Shown: piece after piece, positions 47,381 to 58,616 of the stretch
Layout of the letters: the number at the start of each line of letters is the position of its first letter
Position numbering within the stretch: the first letter of the stretch is position 1
Source: Marimonas lutisalis
Lineage (GTDB): Bacteria; Pseudomonadota; Alphaproteobacteria; Rhodobacterales; Rhodobacteraceae
Length of the DNA stretch: 64,000 bases
Assembly: GCF_005434965.1 (NCBI RefSeq)
Contig: NZ_SKCI01000001.1
Location: 1,138,952 to 1,202,951, forward strand
Direction: 5' to 3'
Position numbers and translations under genes: made by a program
The notes under the pieces: model-generated
Databases searched by the model: none
Told to the model about the DNA's origin: nothing
The model's input: only the letters and a program-made list of their open reading frames with translations

Positions 47381-47832
47381 TGAAACGCGTGCTGATGATC
47401 CTGTTGTTCCTGGCATCGCCTGTCTGGGCGGTGCAGCCGGACGAGGTTCTGGAAGATCCAGCGCTGGAAGCCCGTGCCAGGGAAATTTCCAAGGACTTGC
47501 GGTGCCTTGTCTGCCGAAACGAGAGCATCGACGATTCGAACGCTGATCTGGCCCGCGATCTGCGGCTTCTGGTGCGCGAGCGTCTGGTGGCCGGGGACAG
47601 CAACGAGGAGGTGAAAACCTTCCTTGTCGACCGCTATGGCGAATACGTGCTGTTGAACCCGCGGATGGGTGGCAGCAACTGGATTCTCTGGGGCGCAGGG
47701 CCGGCAATGCTGATTCTGGGCGGCGTGGGTGGAATCGCCTACCTGCGGCGCCGGTCGCGGGCCGCGGCGCCGGGCGAAGCGGCGTTGAGCGAGGACGAAT
47801 CGAAGCGGCTGGACGAGATCATGAACCGGTGA
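47377..47832 (+). CDS. ccmH: Cytochrome c-type biogenesis protein CcmH (CcmL type)
   Basis: The 151-residue protein has a signal sequence, a redox pair in 'LRCLVCRNESIDDSNADLA' (Cys43, Cys46) and one C-terminal membrane helix ('ILWGAGPAMLILGGVGGIAYL' region). It reduces apocytochrome c disulfides for heme attachment by CcmF. ATGA overlap with ccmF indicates coupled translation. Confidence 0.94.
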   Translation: MMKRVLMILLFLASPVWAVQPDEVLEDPALEARAREISKDLRCLVCRNESIDDSNADLARDLRLLVRERLVAGDSNEEVKTFLVDRYGEYVLLNPRMGGSNWILWGAGPAMLILGGVGGIAYLRRRSRAAAPGEAALSEDESKRLDEIMNR

Positions 47833-47901
47833 CGCCGGGTTTCGCTTTCCCCATGGCCCGCGATGGGGTTCATTGTGGAAAAAGAAAAGCGAGGCTCGCA
47901 C

Positions 47902-48678
47902 ATGGTCTACAAGACGATCACCTATGAGGTGGCGGACGGGATTGCCGTCATAACGCTCAACCGTCCTGACAAGATGAATGCCCTGACATCGCAGATGCGG
48001 GCCGAGATTCCCGATGCAGTCCGCCATGCCGAACCCGATGGCGCGCGCGTGGTCGTGCTGACCGGGGCCGGTGGCGCGTTCTGTTCGGGCCAGGATCTGG
48101 GCGATGCCAATGCCGGGGCGATGGACCTCGAGCGCGGCTTGCGCGATGAATACAATCCGATGCTGAAAACGATCGCCGAATGTCGGTTGCCGACAATCGC
48201 CGCGGTCAATGGCCCGGCGGCCGGGGCAGGGGCCAACCTGGCGCTGGCAACGGACGTGGTCATTGCGGCCGAGAGCGCCTATTTCCTGCAGGCCTTCACG
48301 CGGATCGGCCTGATCCCGGATGCCGGGGGCACCTATGCGCTGCCACGCTCGATGGGGATGGCCAAAGCCATGGGAGCGGCGCTGTTTGCCGAAAAGATCA
48401 GTGCGAAACAGGCCGATGACTGGGGCATGATCTGGGAAGCGGTGCCGGACGAAGGGTTCGAGGACCATTGGCGTGGACGGGCGCGTCACCTGGCCGACGG
48501 GCCCACTCGGGCCTATGAACTGACCAAGCGGGCGATCCGCGAAAGCTGGGATAACTCGTTCGAGGGGCAGCTGACCACCGAGGCCAAGCTTCAGGGCAAG
48601 GCCGGCAAGAGCCGCGATTTCATGGAAGGGGTGGTGGCGTTCCTGGAAAAGCGCAAGGCGCATTTCGAAGGCCGCTGA
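47902..48678 (+). CDS. Enoyl-CoA hydratase/isomerase family protein
   Basis: The 258-residue crotonase has the oxyanion-hole segments 'GAFCSGQDLGD' and 'NGPAAGAGANLAL'. The sequence resembles PaaG-type enzymes that isomerise the ring-epoxide in phenylacetate degradation, or general enoyl-CoA hydratases. Other paa genes are absent here, so the specific role is uncertain. The ATG at 47902 follows GCGAGG. It ends at a strong terminator shared with gltA. Confidence 0.88.
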   Translation: MVYKTITYEVADGIAVITLNRPDKMNALTSQMRAEIPDAVRHAEPDGARVVVLTGAGGAFCSGQDLGDANAGAMDLERGLRDEYNPMLKTIAECRLPTIAAVNGPAAGAGANLALATDVVIAAESAYFLQAFTRIGLIPDAGGTYALPRSMGMAKAMGAALFAEKISAKQADDWGMIWEAVPDEGFEDHWRGRARHLADGPTRAYELTKRAIRESWDNSFEGQLTTEAKLQGKAGKSRDFMEGVVAFLEKRKAHFEGR

Positions 48679-48698
48679 TCACAATTGGCACAACGCGA

Positions 48699-48727
48699 AA
48701 CGCCCCGGAGCATATCCGGGGCGTTTT
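48699..48727. terminator. Bidirectional intrinsic terminator
   Basis: AACGCCCCGGA and TCCGGGGCGTT form a perfect 11-bp stem with a 5-base loop and T-runs on the plus strand (A-run on the other side). It lies between convergent enoyl-CoA hydratase and gltA. Confidence 0.92.
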
Positions 48728-48748
48728 GTTTTCCGACCGCCGGTGTTG

Positions 48749-50044
48749 TCAGCGGTTTTCTACATCCACGTAGTCGCGGTAGGTCTCGCCCAGGTACAGC
48801 TGACGAGGGCGGCCGATCTTGTGCGCCGGGTCCGAGAACTGCTCTTTCCATTGCGAGATCCAGCCGACGGTGCGCGATAGGGCGAAGATCGGCGTGAACA
48901 TCGAGGTGGGGAAGCCCATCGCTTCGAGAATGATGCCCGAATAGAAATCCACGTTCGGGAAGAGTTTCTTCTCGGCGAAATAGGGATCTTCCAGCGCCTG
49001 CTTTTCCAGTTCCTTGGCCACTTGCAGGATCGGGTTGTCTTCGATCCCAAGCAGGTCCAGCACCTCGTCGGCCGATTGCTTCATCACCTTCGCACGCGGG
49101 TCGAAGTTCTTGTAGACGCGGTGGCCAAAGCCCATCAGGCGGAACGGATCGTCCTTGTCCTTGGCGCGGGCGATGAACTCCGGGATGCGATCGACGCTGC
49201 CAATCTCCTTGAGCATTTCGAGGCAGGCCTGGTTTGCACCGCCGTGGGCCGGGCCCCAGAGACATGCAATACCGGCGGCGACACAGGCGAAGGGATTGGC
49301 GCCAGAGCTGGAGGCGAGGCGCACGGTGGAGGTCGAGGCGTTCTGCTCGTGATCGGCGTGCAGGGTAAAGATGCGGTCCATGGCGCGGCTGAGGATCGGA
49401 TCGACCTGATATTCCTCGGCCGGGACGGCAAAGCACATGTGCAGGAAGTTCGACGCGTAATCGAGATCGTTGCGCGGGTACACGAAGGGCTGGCCGATCG
49501 AGTACTTGTAGGCCATTGCCGCGATGGTCGGCATCTTGGCGATCATGCGATGCGAGGCGATCTCGCGCTGGTGCGGATCGGAGATGTCGGTGCTGTCATG
49601 GTAAAAAGCCGACATCGCGCCGACGACGCCCACCATGGTGGCCATCGGGTGCGCATCACGCCGGAACCCACGGAAGAAGTTGTGCATCTGCTCGTGGATC
49701 ATCGTGTGGCGGGTGATCGTGTCTTCGAATTTGTCCAGTGCGGCCGCGGTGGGCAGTTCGCCGTAAAGCAGCAAGTAGCACACTTCGAGGTAATGCGATT
49801 TTTCGGCCAGCTGGTCGATCGGGTAGCCGCGGTGCAGAAGTTCGCCCTTGCCGCCATCAATGAAGGTGATCGTGCTGTCGCAGGATGCGGTCGAGGTAAA
49901 GCCGGGATCGTAGGTGAACACGCCGGCATCGGCGTAGAGCTTGCGAATGTCGATGACATCCGGCCCGGCCGTCGGCGAAAGCACGGGCAGGTCGAAGGAC
50001 TGGCCATCGATCGTGAGTGTCGCGGTCTTGGTGCTGTCTGTCAT
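48749..50044 (-). CDS. gltA: Citrate synthase
   Basis: GltA condenses acetyl-CoA and oxaloacetate at the entry to the citric acid cycle. The 431-residue protein has the type II citrate synthase regions '[17 protein letters not shown]' and '[15 protein letters not shown]', with the catalytic histidines, and an Asp near '[11 protein letters not shown]'. Full length. It is followed on the other side by gltX on the same strand upstream. Confidence 0.96.
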   Translation of the reverse strand: MTDSTKTATLTIDGQSFDLPVLSPTAGPDVIDIRKLYADAGVFTYDPGFTSTASCDSTITFIDGGKGELLHRGYPIDQLAEKSHYLEVCYLLLYGELPTAAALDKFEDTITRHTMIHEQMHNFFRGFRRDAHPMATMVGVVGAMSAFYHDSTDISDPHQREIASHRMIAKMPTIAAMAYKYSIGQPFVYPRNDLDYASNFLHMCFAVPAEEYQVDPILSRAMDRIFTLHADHEQNASTSTVRLASSSGANPFACVAAGIACLWGPAHGGANQACLEMLKEIGSVDRIPEFIARAKDKDDPFRLMGFGHRVYKNFDPRAKVMKQSADEVLDLLGIEDNPILQVAKELEKQALEDPYFAEKKLFPNVDFYSGIILEAMGFPTSMFTPIFALSRTVGWISQWKEQFSDPAHKIGRPRQLYLGETYRDYVDVENR

Positions 50045-50127
50045 GCTGTTTCCTTCCTCATATCGCCCACGCGCGGACCGCGTGGGGCTGTCCTAGTCAG
50101 TCAGGCCTAAAAGAAGGTAAACCTCTC

Positions 50128-51531
50128 TCAGGCCGCGGCGGCGTCGGACAGACGGGCCAGGGTTTCATCGCGCCCCAGAACCAGCATCATGTCGAACACG
50201 CTGGGCGTTGCTGCCCGGCCTGCGAGCGCGGCCCGGAGAGGGCCCGCGAGCTTGCCGAATTTTGTGCCCTTGTTCTCTGCGAACTGGTTCATGACCTGTT
50301 CGAGAGCGTCACGCGACCAGCTAGCATTTTGCAAATGCGGCGTCAATTCATTCAGTATACCACGGGATGCAGTATCGAGCGCACTGGCCGATTTCTCGTC
50401 CGGGACGATAGGCCGATCGCTGAGGATAAATGCCGCTTTATCAAGAAGTTCCGGGTATGTTTTGGCTCGCTCTTTCAGGAAGGGCATGGCTGTCTGCATG
50501 AGTGAAGTTTTCGTGTTTGGCAGCGCGGCTTGCCCGGTCGCGGTCAGGAACTCGTCCAGCTCATGCAGCAGCGCAGCATCGTCCGTGGCGGCGATATGCT
50601 GACCGCAGAGATTTTCCAGCTTCTTGAAGTCGAACCGCGCGGGCGATTTGCCGATGCCGGCGAGGTCGAACCACTCGCGCGCCTGTTCATCGGTAAAGAA
50701 TTCGTCATCGCCATGGCTCCAGCCGAGGCGGGCGAGATAGTTGCGCATGCCCGAAGCAGGATAGCCCATCGCCTGGTATTCCTCGACGCCAAGCGCGCCG
50801 TGGCGTTTCGAGAGTTTCTTACCGTCGGGCCCGTGAATCAGCGGGATATGCGCCCAGACCGGCACGTCCCAGCCCATCGCCTGGTAGACCAGTTGCTGGC
50901 GCGCGGCGTTGTTGAGGTGATCGTCGCCGCGGATCACGTGGGTTACGCCCATGTCGTGATCATCGACCACCACGGCCAGCATGTAGACCGGGGTGCCATC
51001 CGAACGCAGCAGCACCATGTCATCCAGCTGGTCGTTGCGGATCGTGACATCGCCCTGCACCTTGTCGGCGATCACCGTGGCACCGTCTCGTGGGGCCTTG
51101 AGACGGATCACGTAGGGCGCATCGGGATGGGTGGATGGATCGGCATCGCGCCATGGGCTTTGATACAGGGTCGAGCGCTTTTCGGCGCGGGCTTCCTCGC
51201 GGAAGGCCTGGATCTCGTCCTGGGTGGCAAAGCACTTGTAGGCATGGCCGTTCTCCAGCAGCGCATGCGCGACCTCGGCATGGCGGTCGACGCGCGAGAA
51301 CTGGCTGACCACTTCGCCATCGTGATCTAACCCCAGCCATGCCATGCCATTTAGGATGGCCTGCGTGGCCTCGGGGGTCGAGCGTTCACGGTCGGTGTCC
51401 TCGATCCGAAGCAGGAACTTGCCACCGCGGCCACGGGCATAGAGCCAGTTGAACAGCGCGGTGCGGGCCCCGCCGATATGCAGATAGCCGGTGGGAGAGG
51501 GCGCGAAGCGGGTGACGACTGCTTGGGACAT
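50128..51531 (-). CDS. gltX: Glutamyl-tRNA synthetase
   Basis: The 467-residue class I synthetase shows the HIGH-type motif in '[17 protein letters not shown]' and the KMSKS-type motif in '[11 protein letters not shown]'. It charges tRNA-Glu and possibly tRNA-Gln, if the organism uses the GatCAB route as many alphaproteobacteria do. It is upstream of gltA with an 83-base gap, and divergent from comEC. Confidence 0.96.
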   Translation of the reverse strand: MSQAVVTRFAPSPTGYLHIGGARTALFNWLYARGRGGKFLLRIEDTDRERSTPEATQAILNGMAWLGLDHDGEVVSQFSRVDRHAEVAHALLENGHAYKCFATQDEIQAFREEARAEKRSTLYQSPWRDADPSTHPDAPYVIRLKAPRDGATVIADKVQGDVTIRNDQLDDMVLLRSDGTPVYMLAVVVDDHDMGVTHVIRGDDHLNNAARQQLVYQAMGWDVPVWAHIPLIHGPDGKKLSKRHGALGVEEYQAMGYPASGMRNYLARLGWSHGDDEFFTDEQAREWFDLAGIGKSPARFDFKKLENLCGQHIAATDDAALLHELDEFLTATGQAALPNTKTSLMQTAMPFLKERAKTYPELLDKAAFILSDRPIVPDEKSASALDTASRGILNELTPHLQNASWSRDALEQVMNQFAENKGTKFGKLAGPLRAALAGRAATPSVFDMMLVLGRDETLARLSDAAAA

Positions 51532-51609
51532 CTGTCGTTAATCTTTCGGTAACCATGAGCGGAATAGACTTGGCGCCTGTCTAATGATCTGCCGAGGCAA
51601 GGACAAGGC

Positions 51610-53634
51610 ATGGCTCTGCTGACGCGGGTGGAAGAAGCGCTTTTGGCGCAGCGTGGATACCTGTTTCCGTGGGTGCCGGTTTGCCTGGCCGTCGGGATAG
51701 GGGGCTACTTTGCCCTTCGGATTGAACCCCCTCTGGCGCTGCTCCCTTACCTGGCCGGGGGGCTGATCGTACTTGCCGCGGCGGCGTGGCGCCGGCCGGC
51801 GGCCTGGACTCCGCTGGCCTGGGGGATGATCCTGGTCATGCTTGGGCTTTCATTGGCCAGTGCCCGGGCCCATCTGGTCGAACGTCCCGTCTTGGGATGG
51901 CGTTACTATGGCCCGGTGGAAGGGCGGGTGATCGGCATCGACCGGTCGGGCAGCGGTGCGTTGCGGATCTTGCTGGATAAGGTGGTTCTGGCTGATCTGG
52001 AGCCGTCAAAGACCCCCGAACGCGTCCGCATTTCCCTGCACGGCGAAGCCGGCAGTGCACCATGGGCCGGCGCGCGGGTGATCGTGACTGCGCATCTTGC
52101 CCCGCCTGGCGGCCCGGTCGAGCCGGGCGGCTTCGATTTCCAGCGGCATGCCTGGTTCCTGAAGCTGGGGGGCGTGGGATATGCGCGCACGCCGCTCCTC
52201 ATCTGGGCGCCGTCGGGGGGCGAAAAGCCCGTGTTTCGGGCGCGCATGGCTTTGTCGCAGCGGGTACAGGAGCAGCTGCCGGGCGAAACTGGTGCGTTTG
52301 CCGCGGCGATCATGACCGGGGACAGGGCCGGGATCGGACAGAACACGCTTGAGGCGCTACGGGCTTCGAACCTGGCGCATCTTCTGGCGATTTCGGGCCT
52401 TCACATGGGGCTGCTGGCGGGATTTGTCTTTGCCGTGTTCCGCATCGGTTTTTCCATTGTGCCGTGGGTCGGGCTGCGCCTGCCGGCCAAGAAGCTTTCG
52501 GCGTTGATGGCCCTGACGGTGGCGGCCGGATATCTGGCGCTGTCGGGCGGCAATGTGGCGACCGAACGCGCCTTTGTCATGGTGGGGGTTGCGTTGCTGG
52601 CCGTGATGGCCGACCGGCGGGTGATTTCGCTGCGCGCGGTGGCGACGGCGGCGATTGTGGTTCTGATCCTGCGGCCCGAGGCGTTGCTGTCGCCTGGCTT
52701 CCAGATGTCTTTTGCTGCGACGACGGCATTGGTCGCCGTCTTCGCCTGGTTGCGCGAGCGTGATATCGGATTGGGGCCCGCATGGCTGCGGCCGGTAACG
52801 GCAGTGGTGATCTCGTCGGCGGTGGCGGGGGCGGCGACCGCGCCGATCGGGGCGGCGCATTTCAACCAGATCGCGCATTTCGGACTGGTGGCGAACCTGC
52901 TGTCGGTTCCCTTGATGGGGGTTCTGGTGATGCCGGCCATGGTGCTGGCGGCCGTTCTGATGCCACTCGGGCTGGAGGCGCCGCCGCTGTGGATCGTCGG
53001 GCAGGGGCTGGGATGGATTCTGGGCGTTGCACATCGCGTTGCCGAGATGGAAGGCGCGCGGGGCGCGATACAGAGCCCCGACTGGCGTGTCCTGCCGCTG
53101 ATGGCGGGCGGGTTCGTTCTGATCGTCCTGTGGCAGGGCCGGTTGCGGTTCGCGGGGCTTGCTCCGGTGGCCGCGGCCCTGGTGCTTTGGGCGCTCACGC
53201 CGCGGCCGGTGATCCTGATCGCCGAGGAAGGCGCGCTGGTTGGGTTGGCTTCGCCGAGTGGGCGTGCGCTGAGCAAGCCGCGTGGTAGCGGCTTCGTGGC
53301 CTTGAACTGGCTGGAGAATGACGGAGATGCGGCCGACCAGGTGACGGCCGCTGCGCGGTGGCCAGAGGCTGTTCTGGCTGCGCCGATCAAGTTGCGCCAT
53401 GTCACCGGGGCGCGCGCGGTTGAGAGTGTGGCCTGCCGCAAAGGCGATGTGATCGTGGCGAACCGTGCCGTGCCCGACGGGCTGGATTGCGAGGTTTTCG
53501 ATCCGGAACGGTTGAGGGGCTCGGGCGCCGTGGCTTTCTATCCCGGCGGGACTGGCCTGCCGTTAAAAATGACGACCGCCCGCGAGATCACGGGCGATCG
53601 TTTGTGGACAGGGCGCCGGAAGCGCGATCAGTAG
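51610..53634 (+). CDS. comEC: ComEC/Rec2-family competence membrane protein
   Basis: The 674-residue protein has an N-terminal DUF4131/OB-type region (about 30-220) and a competence channel domain ('[20 protein letters not shown]', with many helices, about 230-520). ComEC passes single-stranded DNA into the cell in natural transformation. The C-terminal beta-lactamase-type nuclease domain of longer ComEC proteins is missing or much shortened, which is common in alphaproteobacteria. Its stop overlaps the lexA stop by 7 bases (convergent). Confidence 0.9.
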   Translation: MALLTRVEEALLAQRGYLFPWVPVCLAVGIGGYFALRIEPPLALLPYLAGGLIVLAAAAWRRPAAWTPLAWGMILVMLGLSLASARAHLVERPVLGWRYYGPVEGRVIGIDRSGSGALRILLDKVVLADLEPSKTPERVRISLHGEAGSAPWAGARVIVTAHLAPPGGPVEPGGFDFQRHAWFLKLGGVGYARTPLLIWAPSGGEKPVFRARMALSQRVQEQLPGETGAFAAAIMTGDRAGIGQNTLEALRASNLAHLLAISGLHMGLLAGFVFAVFRIGFSIVPWVGLRLPAKKLSALMALTVAAGYLALSGGNVATERAFVMVGVALLAVMADRRVISLRAVATAAIVVLILRPEALLSPGFQMSFAATTALVAVFAWLRERDIGLGPAWLRPVTAVVISSAVAGAATAPIGAAHFNQIAHFGLVANLLSVPLMGVLVMPAMVLAAVLMPLGLEAPPLWIVGQGLGWILGVAHRVAEMEGARGAIQSPDWRVLPLMAGGFVLIVLWQGRLRFAGLAPVAAALVLWALTPRPVILIAEEGALVGLASPSGRALSKPRGSGFVALNWLENDGDAADQVTAAARWPEAVLAAPIKLRHVTGARAVESVACRKGDVIVANRAVPDGLDCEVFDPERLRGSGAVAFYPGGTGLPLKMTTAREITGDRLWTGRRKRDQ

Positions 53635-54332
53635 GTTCGGATCAGCCCGACCAGGCGGCCCTGCACCTTGACCTTGTCGTCCGGCAGCACACGCGTTTCG
53701 TAGGCCGGGTTGGCCGCTTCGAGCGCAATGGCGTTGCCCTTGCGGAAGAACCGTTTGAGCGTGGCCTCGTGATCTTCCACCAGCGCCACGACGATGTCGC
53801 CGTTGTCGGCGGTCGAGGTTTCGCGGATGATCACCACGTCGCCATCGTTGATCCCGGCTTCGATCATCGAGTCGCCCTTGACCTCGAGCGCGTAGTGCTC
53901 ACCGCTGCCCCGCACCATGGATTGCGGCACGGCGACATTGTGGGAGGCGTGGCTGATGGCCTCGATCGGGACACCGGCGGCGATGCGGCCCATCAGCGGC
54001 AGCTCCAGCGCGCCGACGGTCTCGATATCCATCGCATTGGCGGGTTTGCCCGCGTCGGGCCGGTCGCCGTCGATCACCCGCGGAGTGAAGCCCGAGGCCT
54101 CGCCGCCCAGGCTCTCGGGCAGTTTGACGATCTCGATCGCGCGGGCCCGGTGGGCGAGGCGACGGATAAAGCCGCGTTCCTCGAGCGCGGTGATCAACCG
54201 GTGAATGCCGGATTTCGAGCGCAGGTCCAGCGCTTCTTTCATTTCATCGAAAGAGGGCGGTACGCCGTCGCGCTGAACGCGCTTGTGAATGAATTCCAAG
54301 AGGTCGAGCTGCTTGCGGGTGAGCATGGACAT
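53628..54332 (-). CDS. lexA: LexA SOS repressor
   Basis: The 234-residue repressor has an N-terminal winged helix (1-65), a self-cleavage site Ala119-Gly120 in '[11 protein letters not shown]', and the Ser155/Lys193 dyad ('[10 protein letters not shown]', 'ATLKRF'). RecA-stimulated cleavage turns on DNA repair genes. An SOS box lies 30 bases upstream, so the gene is self-regulated. Confidence 0.96.
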   Translation of the reverse strand: MSMLTRKQLDLLEFIHKRVQRDGVPPSFDEMKEALDLRSKSGIHRLITALEERGFIRRLAHRARAIEIVKLPESLGGEASGFTPRVIDGDRPDAGKPANAMDIETVGALELPLMGRIAAGVPIEAISHASHNVAVPQSMVRGSGEHYALEVKGDSMIEAGINDGDVVIIRETSTADNGDIVVALVEDHEATLKRFFRKGNAIALEAANPAYETRVLPDDKVKVQGRLVGLIRTY

Positions 54333-54361
54333 GCCTCCGTTTTGCCTGTTTGTTTACGTTT

Positions 54362-54376
54362 GTTCTATGCATGTTC
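54362..54376. promoter_or_regulatory. SOS box (LexA operator)
   Basis: GTTC, seven bases (TATGCAT), GTTC is the direct-repeat SOS box of alphaproteobacteria. It lies in the lexA leader, 30 bases from the start. Confidence 0.9.
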
Positions 54377-54431
54377 CTGTTTTGTGTCAACACTGTTGGC
54401 GCATGTTGGAACAAAAGGCAGGCTCGGGGGC

Positions 54432-55604
54432 TTAGATGGGGATGTAGCGGATCGAGGTTCCGGCGGATTGCGCCGGTGCGCTCGGCGCGCTGATCGCCAG
54501 GGCATTGGCCTTGGACAAGATGCTGAGAAGCGAACTGTCCTGCCGCGAAAAAACGGTGATCTTGTCGCCGTCGATATGGGCGCGCTGGTAATGTTCGCGG
54601 GGTCCGTTGGCGGGCAGATCGTGCGCCAGAATCGCCATGCGCTCTTCCGAGCGCTGCGCGCCAAGGCCCAGCATCGCGTTGATCATTGGCGTCAGGAACA
54701 CCCGACCGCAAACCATCGCTGAGACGGGGTTTCCGGGCAGGCCGACCATCACCGCATCGCCCATGCGCCCCGCCATTAGCGGTTTGCCGGGGCGCATGGC
54801 GACCTTGTAGAAGGCGCGGTCCATGCCCATCTCGCCGGCGACATCGCCCACCAGGTCGTGGTCGCCGACAGAGGCGCCGCCGATGGTGACGATCAGATCC
54901 GCATCGCTTGCCAGCGCAAAGGTGGTTTCCAGGCTTTCGCGCGTGTCGCGGGCGATCGGCAGCAGGCGCGGGGCTGCGCCCAGCCCTGCCAACATCGCGT
55001 GGAGACCGAACGTGTTCGAGGCGATGATCTGGTCGGGGCCAGGTTCCTCGCCTGGCATGACAAGCTCGTCCCCAGTGGAGATCAGGGCCACCTTTGGTTT
55101 GCGCGCCACCTGAACGAGATCGATGTTCATCGACGCCATCAAGGCGATATCCGAAGGCGACAGGCGGCGTGGCGCCTGGATCGCGTCGCCAGCGCGGAAA
55201 TCCGTACCCAAGGGGCGAATGTTGGATGCGCCGGTTTGCTCGTTCATGATGGTGATCAGGTCGCCGCGGCGTTCGACATCTTCCTGGATCACGACATGGG
55301 TTGCGCCTTCGGGCAGGGGGGCGCCGGTGAAAATGCGCACGGCTTGGCCGGGTTTCACGCGGCCTTCAAAACGATGCCCTGCCGCGCTTTCACCGATCAC
55401 TTTGAACTGGGCGTGCAGGTCGGCCTCGTCGCCGGACACGGCATAGCCATCCATGGCCGAGGCGGAAAAGGGTGGCTGATCCCTTCGGGCCGTGACGTCG
55501 CGGGCCAGGACACGACCGGCGGCCTCGATCAACGGAACGGTTTCCGGCTCAAGCTGAGTGACCAGATCAAAAAGATGCGACAGTGCCTCGTCAACCGATA
55601 TCAT
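54432..55604 (-). CDS. moeA: Molybdopterin molybdotransferase MoeA
   Basis: MoeA inserts molybdate into adenylylated molybdopterin. The 390-residue protein has '[11 protein letters not shown]' and '[11 protein letters not shown]' in its N-terminal domains and a MogA-like domain with '[13 protein letters not shown]' and '[11 protein letters not shown]'. Its start overlaps the moaC stop by four bases. Last gene of the trp-moa operon. Confidence 0.94.
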   Translation of the reverse strand: MISVDEALSHLFDLVTQLEPETVPLIEAAGRVLARDVTARRDQPPFSASAMDGYAVSGDEADLHAQFKVIGESAAGHRFEGRVKPGQAVRIFTGAPLPEGATHVVIQEDVERRGDLITIMNEQTGASNIRPLGTDFRAGDAIQAPRRLSPSDIALMASMNIDLVQVARKPKVALISTGDELVMPGEEPGPDQIIASNTFGLHAMLAGLGAAPRLLPIARDTRESLETTFALASDADLIVTIGGASVGDHDLVGDVAGEMGMDRAFYKVAMRPGKPLMAGRMGDAVMVGLPGNPVSAMVCGRVFLTPMINAMLGLGAQRSEERMAILAHDLPANGPREHYQRAHIDGDKITVFSRQDSSLLSILSKANALAISAPSAPAQSAGTSIRYIPI

Positions 55605-56077
55605 GTCGCCTCGTACCGTCCTGATTTTCCACCATCTTTCAGGACCACACGGACATCCGAAATGACCATGCCCTTGTCTGCGGCTTTGACCATGTCATAG
55701 ACGGTGAGCGCTGCCGTCGACACGGCGGTCAGCGCCTCCATTTCGACGCCGGTCTTGCCCGTGGTCTTGACCGTCGCCTCGATCTGCACGCCGGGCAGGT
55801 CCGGGTCGAGCGTGAGGTCGACCGAGACCTTCGTCACGGGAAGCGGATGACAGAGAGGAATCAGATCGGGGGTTTTCTTGGCCCCCATGATCCCGGCCAG
55901 CCGCGCAACCGACAGAACATCGCCTTTCTTGGCCCGACCTTCGGAAATCAGATCGAAGGTCTCCTTCGCCATCCGAACAGCGCCGCGGGCCGTGGCCACG
56001 CGGGTGGTGTCGGGCTTGTCCGAGACATCCACCATGTGGGCGTCGCCCTTGGCGTCGAAATGGGTCAGCTCTGCCAT
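55601..56077 (-). CDS. moaC: Cyclic pyranopterin monophosphate synthase MoaC
   Basis: MoaC makes cPMP, the second step of molybdenum cofactor synthesis. The 158-residue protein has '[13 protein letters not shown]' and '[14 protein letters not shown]', the conserved active-site regions with Lys and His. It lies 3 bases after trpC and overlaps moeA by four bases. Confidence 0.95.
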   Translation of the reverse strand: MAELTHFDAKGDAHMVDVSDKPDTTRVATARGAVRMAKETFDLISEGRAKKGDVLSVARLAGIMGAKKTPDLIPLCHPLPVTKVSVDLTLDPDLPGVQIEATVKTTGKTGVEMEALTAVSTAALTVYDMVKAADKGMVISDVRVVLKDGGKSGRYEAT

Positions 56078-56080
56078 GGT

Positions 56081-56893
56081 CTACATCCCACCGGCGGTCA
56101 GCGGCGCTTCGAGCAGCGCGCGGGTGGCGGCTTCGACATCGGGCTGGCGCATCAGGCTTTCCCCGATCAGGAAACAGCGCGCACCATAGCGCGCCATGTC
56201 GGCAAGATCCTGCGGCGTGTTCAACCCGCTCTCGGAGACGATCATGCGGTCGGCGGGCACATGGCGCGACAGCTCGCGCGTGGTGTCGAGCGTGGTCTCG
56301 AAGGTCTTGAGATTGCGGTTGTTGATCCCGACCAGGCGCGAGGTAAGCTTGCCCGCGCGTTCCAGTTCATCCGCGTCATGCACCTCGATCAACGCATCCA
56401 TGCCCCAGGACGTGGCCGCCGCTTCAAGCTCGGCGGCCTGCGCGTCGGACACGCTGGCCATGATGATCAGGATGCAATCGGCGCCAAGCGCTCGGGCCTC
56501 GGCCACCTGATAGGTGTCGTACATGAAGTCCTTGCGCAGGACCGGCAGGGCGCAGGCAGCGCGGGCCTGCACCAGGTACTCCTTGTCGCCCTGGAAACTG
56601 GGCGTGTCGGTGAGAACCGACAGGCAGGTGGCCCCGCCGGCGGCGTAGGCCCGGGCGAGGGCGGGGGGATCGAAATCCGCGCGGATCAGCCCCTTGGAGG
56701 GGCTGGCCTTCTTGATCTCGGCAATCAGGCCGTATCCGCTGCGGGTGGCATCGAAGAGCGCATCGGCAAAGGGGCGCACGGGCGGGGCGTCTTTCGCCGC
56801 GGCTTCAACCTCGCTCAGGGGTTTTGCGGCCTTGTCGGCGGCAACCTCTTCGAGCTTGTAGGCCTTGATCTTGTCGAGGATGGTCGCGGTCAT
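56081..56893 (-). CDS. trpC: Indole-3-glycerol-phosphate synthase
   Basis: TrpC closes the indole ring in tryptophan synthesis. The 270-residue TIM barrel has '[12 protein letters not shown]', '[13 protein letters not shown]', '[11 protein letters not shown]' and '[12 protein letters not shown]', all conserved active-site loops. Overlaps trpD by four bases. Confidence 0.96.
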   Translation of the reverse strand: MTATILDKIKAYKLEEVAADKAAKPLSEVEAAAKDAPPVRPFADALFDATRSGYGLIAEIKKASPSKGLIRADFDPPALARAYAAGGATCLSVLTDTPSFQGDKEYLVQARAACALPVLRKDFMYDTYQVAEARALGADCILIIMASVSDAQAAELEAAATSWGMDALIEVHDADELERAGKLTSRLVGINNRNLKTFETTLDTTRELSRHVPADRMIVSESGLNTPQDLADMARYGARCFLIGESLMRQPDVEAATRALLEAPLTAGGM

Positions 56894-57912
56894 GAAGTCT
56901 CCGAAGTGATCTGGGCGAGAGCGTCGATCTTCTGTTTGGCGGCGCCTGAGTCGATGCTTTCGCGGGCGATGTCGACGCCTTCGCGTAGGTCCGCCGCCTT
57001 GCCAGCAACGACCAGCGCCGCAGCCGCGTTCAGCAGAACGGCATCGCGATAGGCCGAATGCGCGCCTTCAAGCAGCGCCTCGAAAGCCTTGGCGTTGTCT
57101 TCGGGCGTTCCACCCAGGATCGCCTCGAACGGGTGCACGGGCAGGCCGAAATCCTCGGGGTGCAATTCGGTGTCGCGCACGCTGCCATCTTCTTCCAGCG
57201 CCGAGACCCATGTCACGCCGGTGATCGTCATCTCGTCGGTGCCGTCGCTGCCATGAACGAGCCAGGCGCGTTCGCTGCCCAGTTGACCCAGGGTTTCCGC
57301 CATGGGCCGGATCAGCGCGCGCGAAAACGCCCCCGTCAGCTGGCGTTTGACGCCCGCGGGGTTGGTCAGGGGGCCGAGGATGTTGAATATCGTGCGGGTG
57401 CCCAGTTCGGCCCGTACGGGACCGACATGCGCCATGGCGGGGTGATGCATGGGCGCCATCATGAAAGCGATACCGCAAGCCTGCAGCGCCTTTTCAACGA
57501 TCCCGGGGCCAACCATCACGTTGACGCCCATCTGCGTGAGCGCATCGGCCGCGCCCGATTTCGAGCTGAGGTTGCGGTTGCCGTGCTTGGCCACCGGCAC
57601 GCCGGCCCCGGCGACGACAAAGGCCGTTGCCGTCGAGATATTGAGCGTGCCCTTGCCGTCGCCACCGGTACCCACGATGTCCATGGCGCCTTTCGGCGCG
57701 GTCACCGCATGGCACTTTGCGCGCATCACGGCGGCCGCGGCGGTATATTCCTCGACCGTTTCACCGCGCGTGCGCAACGCCATCAGCAGCCCGCCAATCT
57801 GGCTGGGAGTGGCTTCACCCTCAAACAGGATCGCAAAGGCTTCCTCGGCCTCGTCACGGGTGAGGGGGCGGTCGGCCGCGGCGCCGATCAGGGGTTTCAG
57901 ACGATCACTCAT
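56890..57912 (-). CDS. trpD: Anthranilate phosphoribosyltransferase
   Basis: TrpD joins anthranilate to PRPP. The 340-residue protein has the PRPP loop '[17 protein letters not shown]' and the '[17 protein letters not shown]' region. It overlaps trpG and trpC by four bases on either side. Confidence 0.96.
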   Translation of the reverse strand: MSDRLKPLIGAAADRPLTRDEAEEAFAILFEGEATPSQIGGLLMALRTRGETVEEYTAAAAVMRAKCHAVTAPKGAMDIVGTGGDGKGTLNISTATAFVVAGAGVPVAKHGNRNLSSKSGAADALTQMGVNVMVGPGIVEKALQACGIAFMMAPMHHPAMAHVGPVRAELGTRTIFNILGPLTNPAGVKRQLTGAFSRALIRPMAETLGQLGSERAWLVHGSDGTDEMTITGVTWVSALEEDGSVRDTELHPEDFGLPVHPFEAILGGTPEDNAKAFEALLEGAHSAYRDAVLLNAAAALVVAGKAADLREGVDIARESIDSGAAKQKIDALAQITSETS

Positions 57913-58490
57913 GCCGGCACTTTCAATTCGTCGAGGAAGTTTTTCAGCAGCGCATGGCCGTGTTCCGATGCGATGGACTCGGGGTGGAATTGCACGCCGT
58001 GGATGGGCAACTCACGATGCTGCAGGCCCATGATGGTGCCATCGGTCAGTTCTGCCGTCACTTCGAGCGTATCGGGCAGGGTTGCGCGATCGACCACCAG
58101 CGAGTGATAGCGCGTGGCCTGGAACGGGTTGGGCAGGCCTTTGAACAGCCCTTTGCCGGTGTGATGTATCTCACCCATCTTGCCATGCACGATTTCGTGG
58201 CAGCGCACGACCTTGCCGCCGAAAGCCTGGCCGATGGTCTGATGCCCAAGGCAGACACCCATCAAGGGCGTGCGCGTCTCGGCGGCGGCCTCGGTCAGTG
58301 CCAGGCAGATCCCCGCCTGATCCGGATCGCAGGGGCCCGGCGACAGTAGAATGCAGGCCGGGTTCATCGCCATGGCGGTCTGCACGTCGAGCGCGTCATT
58401 GCGTTTGACCACGACCTCGGCGCCCAACTCGCCCAGAAAATGCACGAGGTTGTAGGTAAAACTGTCGTAATTGTCGATCAGAAGCAGCAT
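57909..58490 (-). CDS. trpG: Anthranilate synthase glutaminase subunit
   Basis: TrpG feeds ammonia to anthranilate synthase. The 193-residue class I amidotransferase has the Cys of '[10 protein letters not shown]' and His/Glu near the end ('FHPESIAS'). The ATG at 58490 gives the standard start '[15 protein letters not shown]'. It is first in this operon within the window; trpE is elsewhere. Confidence 0.95.
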   Translation of the reverse strand: MLLLIDNYDSFTYNLVHFLGELGAEVVVKRNDALDVQTAMAMNPACILLSPGPCDPDQAGICLALTEAAAETRTPLMGVCLGHQTIGQAFGGKVVRCHEIVHGKMGEIHHTGKGLFKGLPNPFQATRYHSLVVDRATLPDTLEVTAELTDGTIMGLQHRELPIHGVQFHPESIASEHGHALLKNFLDELKVPA

Positions 58491-58616
58491 CTTGCCCAAC
58501 TTGTTGTCATTGGGGCTGGAGGCCCGGCCCCGGGTCGCGGTATACATGTTCAGGCTTGCGGCGCACCGTCAAGGGGGCGCGCTGTCCCGCGCGGCAGGAA
58601 AAAAGAGGTAGAAGCA

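Noticed and set aside
43615-47832. Prophage
   Set aside because: Only endolysin and holin are phage-like; no integrase, capsid, tail or attachment-site repeats are present.
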